Shown one piece after another: positions 26,282 through 34,117 of a stretch of 64,000 nt of DNA (position 1 is its first letter; every line of letters begins with the position of its first letter). The translations under genes were made by a program, and so were the position numbers. Origin of the DNA: Desulfacinum hydrothermale DSM 13146 (lineage in GTDB: Bacteria; Desulfobacterota; Syntrophobacteria; Syntrophobacterales; DSM-9756); NCBI RefSeq assembly GCF_900176285.1, contig NZ_FWXF01000021.1, positions 1-64,000 on the forward strand. Direction: 5' to 3'. The notes below the pieces were generated by a model. That model worked only from the letters and a program-made list of their open reading frames with translations. It ran no database searches and was not told the origin of the DNA.

Positions 26282-27049
26282 CTAATCTTCTTCCGTTCCC
26301 AGGTAAGCTTCGATGACCCGCGGATCGGCCTGGATTTCCGCTGGCGTTCCCTCGGCGATCTTGGATCCGTATTCCAACACCACGATGCGCTCGCACACGC
26401 GCATCACCAGGCTCATGTCGTGCTCGATCAAAAGAACCGTGATGCCCTGGGCCTGGATCTTGCCGATAAGCTGGATGAGGGCGGTGGTTTCGTGTTCGTT
26501 CATGCCGCCGGCCGGCTCGTCCAGGATGATGAGCTTGGGCTCCGTGGCCAGGGCCCGGGCCACCTCCAGCAGCCGCTGGTTGCCGTAGGACAGGTTCTTG
26601 GCATGCTGCAGGGCCTCCTTTTCCAGGCCAACGAAGGCCAGGGCCTCCAGGGCCTTTTGGATGGCCTTCTTTTCTTCCCGCCGCTGGCGCGGCGTGCGCA
26701 GCATGGCCGTCAGGGCGCCGGAGCGCATGCGGCAATGGCAGCCGGCCAGGACGTTTTCCAGCACGGTGAGGTTCTGAAAGAGCCGGATGGTCTGGAAGGT
26801 TCGGCCGATGCCGCCGGCCACGATCTTATGGGTTCGTTTGCCCAGCAAGGACTGGTTCTGGAAGAGGATGTCCCCCTGGTCCGGGCGGTAGATACCCGTG
26901 ATGAGATTGAACACGGTGGTCTTGCCGGCTCCGTTGGGGCCGATGAGCCCCATGACCGTCCCCTCTTCCACGGCGAAGGAGACGGCGTTGACGGCCGTCA
27001 GGCCCCCGAAGGTCTTGGTCACCCGCGAAAGACTCAGGATGCTGCTCAT
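26282..27049 (-). CDS. livG: Branched-chain amino-acid ABC transporter ATPase LivG
   Basis: A 255-residue ATPase of the LivG type: Walker A GPNGAGKT, signature LSYGNQRLLEVARAL, Walker B LIILDEPAGGMN (the G-G-M-N ending is LivG-specific) and switch His in LLIEHDMSLVM. Start 27049 overlaps the livM stop by four bases, so it is translationally coupled. It works as a heterodimer with LivF under the LivHM permease. Confidence 0.95.
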   Translation of the reverse strand: MSSILSLSRVTKTFGGLTAVNAVSFAVEEGTVMGLIGPNGAGKTTVFNLITGIYRPDQGDILFQNQSLLGKRTHKIVAGGIGRTFQTIRLFQNLTVLENVLAGCHCRMRSGALTAMLRTPRQRREEKKAIQKALEALAFVGLEKEALQHAKNLSYGNQRLLEVARALATEPKLIILDEPAGGMNEHETTALIQLIGKIQAQGITVLLIEHDMSLVMRVCERIVVLEYGSKIAEGTPAEIQADPRVIEAYLGTEED

Positions 27050-28008
27050 GCGCCACCCCCCTGGCCTTGGCGCGCCTGGGGAAGCGAGTAACGGCGCGGG
27101 CGAGCCGGCAGGATGCCGCCCGATCGGAAGATCATCATGGCGATCATGGCGGCGCCGAAGAGCATCATGCGGGCGTTGGTAAACCCCCTGAAGATCTCGG
27201 GAAGTCCGATCACGAGGAAGGCTCCCAGGAGAACGCCCGGGATGCTGCCCGATCCACCCAGGATGATCAGGGTGAACATGAGCACCGATTCCCAGAAGCT
27301 AAAGGATTCCGGTGAGATGATGGTCATCTTGGCGGCGAAGATGTTTCCCACCATGCCGGCCCAGGCCGCCCCGATGACAAAGGACATGAGCTTGTAGTGG
27401 GCCGTATCGATGCCGCTTCCTTCCGCAGCCGTTTCGTCTTCGCGCAGATAGTTGAGGGCGCGGCCGAAGCGGGAGTTTTCCAGGCGATGGAAGAAGAAGG
27501 CCGTGACGGCCACGAAGAACCAGATGAGGTAGAAGAACTCATGGGGCTTGCGGATGACGAATCCCAAAAGGTTCGGTCGGCTGATGCCGAAGATCCCATT
27601 GGCCCCGCCCGTGAGCCCGAAGACGTTGTTGATGAGGGCGATGCGCACGATCTCACCCACGCCGATGGTGACGATGCACAGATAGTCGCCCGTCAGGTGG
27701 ATGATGGGCTTGGCCACCACCAGAGCAAAGAGACCGGCCGTGAGGGCGCACAGGGGCAACAGGGTCAACACGGGGATGTGGAACCGGGTGTTGAGGATCG
27801 CTGCGGTGTAGGCGCCCACGGCGTAAAAGGCCGCGTGACCCAGGTTGAAGAGTCCGGCATGTCCCACGATCAGGTTCAGACTGAGTCCCAAAACGGCGTA
27901 CAGGCCGATGTTGTTGAGCACGTCCGTCCAGTAGGGATTCAGCACCAGGGGGCACAGGGCCAGGATGGCTCCCAGGATGAGATAGATGAAGGTCCGTTTT
28001 TCCATCAT
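27046..28008 (-). CDS. livM: Branched-chain amino-acid ABC transporter permease LivM
   Basis: A 320-residue membrane protein of the LivM family with about nine helices. The family landmarks 'LYAVLGLSLNLIVGHAGLFNLGHAAFYAVGAY' (residues ~35-66) and the cytoplasmic coupling loop 'NSRFGRALNYLREDETAAEGSGID' are visible. It overlaps both neighbours by four bases (ATGA junctions). The C-terminus extends past the last helix with a basic, proline-rich tail (LPARPRRYSLPQARQGQG), common in the family. Confidence 0.94.
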   Translation of the reverse strand: MMEKRTFIYLILGAILALCPLVLNPYWTDVLNNIGLYAVLGLSLNLIVGHAGLFNLGHAAFYAVGAYTAAILNTRFHIPVLTLLPLCALTAGLFALVVAKPIIHLTGDYLCIVTIGVGEIVRIALINNVFGLTGGANGIFGISRPNLLGFVIRKPHEFFYLIWFFVAVTAFFFHRLENSRFGRALNYLREDETAAEGSGIDTAHYKLMSFVIGAAWAGMVGNIFAAKMTIISPESFSFWESVLMFTLIILGGSGSIPGVLLGAFLVIGLPEIFRGFTNARMMLFGAAMIAMMIFRSGGILPARPRRYSLPQARQGQGGGA

Positions 28009-28910
28009 ACCTTTTCTGCCACGCGTTCACCCAGCAGGCCTGTGGGCCGCACAATGAGAATGAAGATGAGCACACCGAAGGCGATGGCGTCCTTCCAGGC
28101 CATGGAAAGATACGCCGCGCCCAAGGCTTCCACGACCCCGAGCAGGATTCCCCCCACCATAGCACCGGGGATGTTGCCGATGCCGCCCAGGATCGCCGCG
28201 GTGAAGGCCTTGAGGCCGTAGATCCAGCCCATGGTGAAGTTGATCTGGCCGTAGTGGAGTCCCACCATGAGTCCCGCCACGCCGCCCAGGGCCGGGCCGA
28301 TGAGAAAAACGAAGAGAATGACCCGGTCCACATCGATGCCCATGAGACGGGCGGCGTCCTGATCGATGGCCGCCGCGCGGATGGCCGTCCCGATCCGCGT
28401 CTTCTGGATGAAGAAGTAGAGGGCCAGCATCATGAGCACAGAGGCCGCCAGAATGAGGATGCGAACCAGGGGAACGTCCAGGCCGAAGATGTTCACAGCC
28501 ACTTTGGGCAGGATCCCCTGGGGATAGACCTGGAAGCGGGCGCCGTAGATGAGCATGAGGGCGTTGGAAAAGAAGATGGACGCCCCCAGGGCCGAAACCA
28601 CCGCCGATAGCCGAGGCGATTGGCGCAAGGGGCGGTAAGCCACCCGTTCCAACAGAGCCCCCACCACCGCCACCAGGCCCATGACCATGACGGCCAGCAC
28701 CAGCACACCCGCCGCCGGTCCAAGGCGGTCGGCGAGGGAAAGGGAAGTGAGGAGCGTCAGGCCCAGATAGGACCCGATGGTGAAGAGGTCTCCGTGGGCG
28801 AAGTTGATGAGTTTGAGCACCCCGTAGACCATGGTGTAGCCGAGAGCGATGAGGGCATAGATACCGCCCACGGCAAGCCCGTTGGTCAGTTGCTGAAAAA
28901 ATTCTTCCAT
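28005..28910 (-). CDS. livH: Branched-chain amino-acid ABC transporter permease LivH
   Basis: A 301-residue membrane protein of the LivH family. It opens with 'LTNGLAVGGIYALIALGYTM' and has the usual 'INFAHGDLFTIGSY' loop; the coupling loop is 'RIGTAIRAAAIDQDAARLMGID' (residues ~178-199). About eight helices are expected. It overlaps livM by four bases. A hairpin-bearing gap of 85 bases separates it from the binding-protein gene livK upstream. Confidence 0.95.
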   Translation of the reverse strand: MEEFFQQLTNGLAVGGIYALIALGYTMVYGVLKLINFAHGDLFTIGSYLGLTLLTSLSLADRLGPAAGVLVLAVMVMGLVAVVGALLERVAYRPLRQSPRLSAVVSALGASIFFSNALMLIYGARFQVYPQGILPKVAVNIFGLDVPLVRILILAASVLMMLALYFFIQKTRIGTAIRAAAIDQDAARLMGIDVDRVILFVFLIGPALGGVAGLMVGLHYGQINFTMGWIYGLKAFTAAILGGIGNIPGAMVGGILLGVVEALGAAYLSMAWKDAIAFGVLIFILIVRPTGLLGERVAEKV

Positions 28911-28942
28911 GGAGGTGAGGTCTCTTTTTCCGTGGGAAGTGA

Positions 28943-28980
28943 ATGGGCTCCGGACGGTGGGGATCCGCTCCGGAGCCCAT
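28943..28980 (-). promoter_or_regulatory. Intercistronic hairpin between livK and livH
   Basis: An 11-bp perfect inverted repeat (atgggctccgg / ccggagcccat) has a 16-base loop and no T-run. This position, just after a binding-protein gene, is typical for mRNA stabilisers or attenuators that lower permease expression relative to the binding protein. Confidence 0.6.
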
Positions 28981-28995
28981 GGTTATGAGCGAGGC

Positions 28996-30120
28996 CTAAG
29001 GCTGCAGGATGAAGTTGCCGTCGGCGTCCACCTTGTACACCCGGTAGACTTCCCCCACGCGGTCGCCCTTGTCGTTGAAGGAAAGGGTTCCGGTCAGGCC
29101 GGGGAAGTCCTTCATCTTGTTGTGGAGATAGTCGGCCAGGACGTCGGGATCGGTGGATTGGGTGGCCTGGATGGCCTCGGTGAGCACCCGGAACCCGTCG
29201 CCGGCCAGCACGGCGTAGATGGAGGCGGGTTGATGCCCGTACTTTTTCTCGAATTGGCCCAGGAAGGCCTTGGCTTCCGCCGTGGGCAGGTCCTTGGGCA
29301 GCGGGGCGCTCAGGAAGTAGAAGCCTTCCGCGGCATCCTTCCCGGCGATCTTCACCAGGTCCGGGTTGTTGGTGGCGTCGCCGCCGATGAAGGGAACGGG
29401 CCAGTTCATCTCCTTCTTCTGGCGAAGCAGCAGCCCGGCTTCCGGATAGTAGCCCGTAAAGAAGACCACATCCGGATTGGCCCCTTTCATCTTGGTGAGG
29501 ATGGTGGTGTAGTCCTGCTCGCCGGGCGTGAGCGCATCGTAGAAGACGATCTCCACCCCCTTGCCTTCCAGCAGGCCCTTGGCCTCATCGGCCAGGCCCT
29601 TGGCGTAGGTGGTGTTGTCATGCAAAATGGCCACCTTCTTGAAACCCAGCTTCTGGATGGTCTGAACCGCCACCCGGCCCTGTTCGTCGTCACGCGGGCA
29701 GGTGCGGAAGAAGTACTTCAGGCCCTTTTCCGTCAGGCGAATGGCCGTGGAGCCGTTGGCGATCTGGAGGATCTTGGATTCATCGTAGATGTTTTGGGTG
29801 GCTTCCGTCACCGAGGAGCCATAGGTGCCGATGACCCCCACGATGCCCTGGGTGGCCAGGCGCTGAGCCGCCAGGGCCGCCGTGCGGGGATCCCCGCCGT
29901 CGTCTTCGCTCACCACCTCCACGGTCTTGCCCAGAAGCCCGCCCTTGTCATTCAGGTCTTTGGCAAGAAGGTCCAGAACCTGCTTCATCTCCTGCCCTTC
30001 GCTGGCCCACGGTCCGGTCATGGGCCCCATGAGCCCGATCTTGATGGAGTCAGCCGCCCAAAGAGCCGGAGCTCCAGCCAGAAGACACAGCGCCGTCAGT
30101 GCAATGAACACTCTCTTCAT
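28996..30120 (-). CDS. livK: Branched-chain amino-acid-binding periplasmic protein
   Basis: A 374-residue type I periplasmic binding protein. The signal peptide covers residues 1-22 (MKRVFIALTALCLLAGAPA, cleavage near LWA-ADS). The mature protein opens with the family motif 'IKIGLMGPMTGPWASEG', followed by 'VGVIGTYGSSVTEA' and 'KVAILHDNTTYAKGL', and ends with SxNDKGDR and VYKV motifs. It delivers leucine-type amino acids (or amides/aromatic acids) to LivHM-FG. It is the first gene of the liv operon, with a promoter at 30201-30230. Confidence 0.92.
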   Translation of the reverse strand: MKRVFIALTALCLLAGAPALWAADSIKIGLMGPMTGPWASEGQEMKQVLDLLAKDLNDKGGLLGKTVEVVSEDDGGDPRTAALAAQRLATQGIVGVIGTYGSSVTEATQNIYDESKILQIANGSTAIRLTEKGLKYFFRTCPRDDEQGRVAVQTIQKLGFKKVAILHDNTTYAKGLADEAKGLLEGKGVEIVFYDALTPGEQDYTTILTKMKGANPDVVFFTGYYPEAGLLLRQKKEMNWPVPFIGGDATNNPDLVKIAGKDAAEGFYFLSAPLPKDLPTAEAKAFLGQFEKKYGHQPASIYAVLAGDGFRVLTEAIQATQSTDPDVLADYLHNKMKDFPGLTGTLSFNDKGDRVGEVYRVYKVDADGNFILQP

Positions 30121-30200
30121 GGAATCCTCCTTGTCCGTTCAGTCCCTGCCTTGGATGCCTGTGCCCTTGTGAAAAAATTATGTTATTTTGAAACGGACGG

Positions 30201-30230
30201 AAAATAGCAGACAGCCCCGCACAGTGTCAA
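30201..30230 (-). promoter_or_regulatory. Putative promoter of the liv operon
   Basis: On the minus strand -35 TTGACA (30225-30230) and -10 TATTTT (30201-30206) are 18 bases apart. The -35 is half of a 13-base palindrome TGTCAAcTTGACA (30225-30237), whose other half faces putA. The remaining divergent region (to 30359) has no gene. Confidence 0.5.
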
Positions 30231-30359
30231 CTTGACAGCTCCAGCGGGCTTCTTTTAGCGTAGCGTGCCGTGCTTTTGACATGATCATATAGGGTTTGGC
30301 AAGAGGCAATTCCCCCTTCCGTCCCGGTTTCTTCGGAGACACATGGAAAGGAGTGGGCA

Positions 30360-33344
30360 ATGGGCAACGATCTGGAAAAGCGGATCCGTCAGACGGGGCT
30401 GTGGCTCTTTCAACTCATCGAGGATGAGACGCCTTCCATCTTCAAAAAGGACTACTGGACCGGCAAGGTCATGGAATGGTGCATGCAAAACGAGGCCTTC
30501 AAGGTGGAGATGTTTCGCTTCGTGGACGTCTTCCCCTATCTCACCCGCCCCGAATCGGTGGCCAAGCACCTTCAGGAATACTTCTGTCGCCCCGATCAGT
30601 CTTTCCCCGTGGCGTTGCAGTGGGGGCTGCGCCATCTTTCCCCCACGTCCATGGCCGCCAAGATGGTGGCCAAGAGCATGGCCAAAAACATCGCCAACAT
30701 GGGTCTCCAGTTCATAGCGGGAGCGGACGCTGCGGAGGCCCTGCCGGTTTTGGAGAAGATGCGCGGCCAGGGTCTGGCTTTCACGGCCGATCTTCTGGGT
30801 GAGGCGGTGGTGTCCCGTCAGGAAGAAGAGGAGTATCTGGGGCGGTACCTGGATCTTTTCGACGTTCTGGGTAAGGCGGCCGAGGGTTGGGAGGCCCTGG
30901 GAGGTGCGGCGGATCTGGACTGGGGCTGGTCGCCCAAGGTCAATGTGTCCATCAAGCCGTCGGCCATGTATTCCCAGATGAACGCCTGCGCCTTCGACTA
31001 TTCGGTGGATCGGGCCAAGGAGAGGCTGCGGCCCATCTTTCGCCGGGCCATGGAACAGGGCGCCTTCGTGTGCCTGGACATGGAACACACGGCTCTCAAG
31101 AACATCACCTTGGGCTTGTACAAGAGCCTGATGGAAGAGGCCGAGTTTCGCGGCTATCCCCACACGGGCCTGGTGATTCAGGCCTATCTCAGGGACAGCG
31201 AAGCGGACCTTCGAGACCTCATCGGCTGGGCCAAGAAGAACAAGCAGCCCGTGACGGTGCGCCTGGTCAAGGGCGCCTACTGGGACGCGGAATATATCTG
31301 GGCCCGGCAAAACCACTGGCCCATCCGGGTCTACACCAACAAGTACCACACGGACGCCAACTTCGAAAAGCTGGCCCGTCTGCTCATGGAAAACCATGCC
31401 CAGGTGCGCTTTGCCTGCGCCTCCCACAATATCCGCAGCCTGGCGTACGTCATTGAGCTATCCAAGGACCTGCGGGTCCCGGAAGATCGGATCGAATACC
31501 AGATCCTTTATGGCATGGCGGAGCCGGTGCGAACGGCGCTGAAAAAAGCGGGCCTGCCCCTGCGCCTCTACACCCCCATCGGGGAGATGATTCCGGGCAT
31601 GGCCTACCTGGTCCGGCGCCTCTTGGAGAACACGAGCAACGAATCCTTTCTGCGGCTCAGCTTCTCCGAAGGCGTGTCCCGCGAGGAATTGCTGCGAAAC
31701 CCCGTGGACCTGGCCGCCGAACACCCCGAAGCCCCGCACCCGGCCCGGTCCGTTCCCGACTACGGGGACAAGGGGCCGTTTGAAAACGAACCGCCTTGGG
31801 ACTGGACCCTTGCCGAGGTGCGCCAAGCCTTTGAAAAGACATTGAGAAAGCTTCCCAAAGAGTTTCCCGTGAAGGTGCCCCTGGTGATCAACGACAAGAA
31901 GGTGCAGACCCAGGAGACCTTTTCCTCCACCAACCCCAACCGCACGGATCAGGTGGTGGGGGTGGTGGCGTCGGCCGGTGAGAAAAAGGCCCGTGAGGCG
32001 GTGGCGGCCGCCAAGGAGGCCTTTGCGGCGTGGCGCGATACGCCGCCCCGCGAACGGGCCGAATACCTTTTCCGGGCTGCCCAGGCGGCCCGCAGCCGCC
32101 GCTATGAACTGGCGGCGCTGCAGGTCTACGAGGTGGGAAAGAGCTGGAAGGAGGCCGATGGCGATGTGTGCGAGGCCATCGATTTCCTGGAGTATTACGG
32201 TCGGGAGATGATCCGGCTTGGAGCGCCGCGGCGCATGGGCAATGTGCCGGGAGAGGTGAGCCACCTCTTCTATGAACCTCGGGGTGTGGCAGCGGTGGTG
32301 GCCCCCTGGAACTTTCCCTTCGCCATCTCCGTGGGGATGACCTCGGCGGCCTTGGTCACGGGAAACACGGTGGTCTATAAGCCCGCGTCCCAGTCGCCGG
32401 TGATCGGCTACTGGCTCTACCGCATCTTCCAAGAGGCCAAGCTTCCCAAGGGAGTGCTCAATTTCCTGCCCGGTCCCGGTGCAAAGATCGGGGATTTTCT
32501 GGTCACGCATCCGGACGTGGCCATGATCGCCTTCACGGGAAGCAAGGAGGTGGGACTGCGGATCATCGAACGGGCGGCCAAGACGCCCCCGGACGCCCAC
32601 TTTGTCAAGAACGTGGTGGCGGAGATGGGGGGCAAGAATGCCATCATCATCGATGCGGATGCGGACCTGGATGAAGCGGTGGTGCACGTGCTTCATTCGG
32701 CTTTCGGTTACCAGGGCCAGAAGTGCTCCGCCTGCTCGCGCCTCATCGTGCTGGAAGAAAACTACCACAAACTCTTGGAACGGCTGCGGGCGGCGGCGGA
32801 GAGCCTGGAGCTGGGACCGGTGGAAGATGCCAAGAATGTGATGGGTGCGGTGATCGACGCCAAGGCGCGGGAAAAGATCCTGGAATACATCGAGATCGGC
32901 AAGCGGGAGGGCAAGGTCCTGGTGGAACGGCCCGTGGAGGGTTCCAACGGGTACTTTGTGCCGCTGACCATCTTCACGGACATCCGCCCCGAGCATCGGC
33001 TGGCGCAGGAAGAGATCTTCGGTCCGGTATTGAGTGTCATGAAGGTGCGCGATTTCGACGAAGCGCTGGAGGTGGCCAACAGCACCCAATACGCCCTCAC
33101 GGGGGCGGTCTTCAGCCGCAGTCCGGAAAACATCGAAAAGGCCCGGCGCCGTTTTCGCGTGGGGAATCTTTACATCAACCGTGGATCCACCGGGGCCATC
33201 GTGGAGCGCCATCCTTTCGGAGGGTTCAAGATGTCGGGCGTGGGCTCCAAGGCCGGCGGTCCCGACTACCTGCTCCAGTTCATGGTGCCTCGGAACGTGG
33301 CCGAAAACACCATGCGCCGCGGCTTTGCTCCAAGGGATGCGTGA
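30360..33344 (+). CDS. putA: Bifunctional proline dehydrogenase / 1-pyrroline-5-carboxylate dehydrogenase
   Basis: A 994-residue PutA-type enzyme that oxidises proline to glutamate in two steps. The proline-dehydrogenase half (about 130-430) has a beta/alpha barrel with 'VNVSIKPSAMYSQ', 'CLDMEHTALKN', 'VRLVKGAYWDAE' and 'FACASHNIRSL'. The aldehyde-dehydrogenase half (about 500-985) has 'VAPWNFPFAISVG', 'FTGSKEVGLRI', the general-base Glu in EMGGKNA, and the catalytic Cys789 in QGQKCSAC. There is no N-terminal DNA-binding domain, so it is not the autoregulatory form. AAGGAG lies upstream of the ATG. The gene diverges from the liv operon. It fits amino-acid catabolism in an anaerobe. Confidence 0.95.
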   Translation: MGNDLEKRIRQTGLWLFQLIEDETPSIFKKDYWTGKVMEWCMQNEAFKVEMFRFVDVFPYLTRPESVAKHLQEYFCRPDQSFPVALQWGLRHLSPTSMAAKMVAKSMAKNIANMGLQFIAGADAAEALPVLEKMRGQGLAFTADLLGEAVVSRQEEEEYLGRYLDLFDVLGKAAEGWEALGGAADLDWGWSPKVNVSIKPSAMYSQMNACAFDYSVDRAKERLRPIFRRAMEQGAFVCLDMEHTALKNITLGLYKSLMEEAEFRGYPHTGLVIQAYLRDSEADLRDLIGWAKKNKQPVTVRLVKGAYWDAEYIWARQNHWPIRVYTNKYHTDANFEKLARLLMENHAQVRFACASHNIRSLAYVIELSKDLRVPEDRIEYQILYGMAEPVRTALKKAGLPLRLYTPIGEMIPGMAYLVRRLLENTSNESFLRLSFSEGVSREELLRNPVDLAAEHPEAPHPARSVPDYGDKGPFENEPPWDWTLAEVRQAFEKTLRKLPKEFPVKVPLVINDKKVQTQETFSSTNPNRTDQVVGVVASAGEKKAREAVAAAKEAFAAWRDTPPRERAEYLFRAAQAARSRRYELAALQVYEVGKSWKEADGDVCEAIDFLEYYGREMIRLGAPRRMGNVPGEVSHLFYEPRGVAAVVAPWNFPFAISVGMTSAALVTGNTVVYKPASQSPVIGYWLYRIFQEAKLPKGVLNFLPGPGAKIGDFLVTHPDVAMIAFTGSKEVGLRIIERAAKTPPDAHFVKNVVAEMGGKNAIIIDADADLDEAVVHVLHSAFGYQGQKCSACSRLIVLEENYHKLLERLRAAAESLELGPVEDAKNVMGAVIDAKAREKILEYIEIGKREGKVLVERPVEGSNGYFVPLTIFTDIRPEHRLAQEEIFGPVLSVMKVRDFDEALEVANSTQYALTGAVFSRSPENIEKARRRFRVGNLYINRGSTGAIVERHPFGGFKMSGVGSKAGGPDYLLQFMVPRNVAENTMRRGFAPRDA

Positions 33345-33420
33345 GGGGTCACGGGGGGATGAGGGATGGGCCGTGCGATGATGCCGCTTCCATCCCTTGC
33401 CCCGCATCACCCGTCACCCC
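33343..33420. repeat. Imperfect inverted repeat between convergent genes
   Basis: 'ggggtcacggg...gagggatgg' pairs imperfectly with 'ccatccctt...cccgtcacccc' across the end of putA and the end of the Smr gene. It could act as a bidirectional terminator, though no T-run is present. Confidence 0.35.
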
Positions 33421-33842
33421 ACAAGCAACCAGGCCAGGGCGGCTCCGGCCGCCAGGCCCGCCAAAAACTTGAACCAGAAAGACGCTTCCCGGGCAGTTGG
33501 CCGTCTTGCCTCGCTTTCTGAACGCTCCCCTCTTCCAGGATCCGTCGCTGAGATATGGCCGGCGCCAAGGCGCACCACCGTGGCGCCCCAGCCCCCTGAG
33601 CGGTGATCCGCGTCCCGAAAACCGAGCACAAGGGGATGCCTTGCCAAAAGGGACCGCACACGACGCCGCAGCACCCCCCTGCCCTTTCCGTGGATGATGG
33701 TGACCTGGTGGAGTCCTCTGGCGGCCGCCTCTTCCAGGTAGCCGCACACCAGCTCCGCTGCCTCTTCCGGCCGGAAGGTGTGCAGGTCCAGGGTCCCGTC
33801 GATGGGAAGATGAACAATGGATTGGTAGGACCCATCGCCCAT
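33414..33842 (-). CDS. Smr-domain protein with a C-terminal membrane segment
   Basis: A 142-residue protein. Residues ~15-95 are an Smr (small MutS-related) domain: LDLHTFRPEEA, TIIHGKGRGVLRRRVR and a final GATVVRL. Smr domains are nucleases or RNA/DNA-binding units. After an acidic/basic linker (GRGERSESEARRPTA), the last ~22 residues form a hydrophobic helix (FWFKFLAGLAAGAALAWLL), which would anchor the domain to the inner membrane; stand-alone Smr proteins are normally soluble. Convergent with putA. AAGGA lies upstream of ATG 33842. Confidence 0.83.
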   Translation of the reverse strand: MGDGSYQSIVHLPIDGTLDLHTFRPEEAAELVCGYLEEAAARGLHQVTIIHGKGRGVLRRRVRSLLARHPLVLGFRDADHRSGGWGATVVRLGAGHISATDPGRGERSESEARRPTAREASFWFKFLAGLAAGAALAWLLVG

Positions 33843-34036
33843 CGCTCGTCATCCTTTTGCTGTGGGGAGCGCTTTATCGTTTCCTTTTTTCCTCTCCCTG
33901 GGTGGGCTTTCTTTTTCGCCCTTTCCCTGGACGGGAGAAGGTTGGGCCCAGGGGGTGACCGACTCATTTGGGTCCCCCCTCCTCCTACGGGACACACCTT
34001 GTATCCATTAAGAACAGGTATTATATGGGAGGCGAC

Positions 34037-34099
34037 ATGCAAAGTACCAGTGGGCGGAAAACGGCGCAAGCCGTAAAAGCTCGTACTTTCTCTTATTAA
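34037..34099 (+). CDS. Possible 20-aa leader peptide before the RACo gene
   Basis: ATG at 34037 has GGGAGG four bases upstream and opens a 20-codon frame (MQSTSGRKTAQAVKARTFSY) ending 18 bases before the RACo start. The same segment can fold as RNA: a 7-bp perfect outer stem aaagtac (34041-34047) / gtacttt (34083-34089) encloses acggc-gcaa-gccgt (34061-34074). A TATTAT at 34019 may be a -10 element, which would leave almost no leader. It could be a regulatory leader peptide, a structured leader, or chance. Confidence 0.3.
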   Translation: MQSTSGRKTAQAVKARTFSY

Positions 34100-34117
34100 G
34101 AGCAAATGGAGGCGCAG

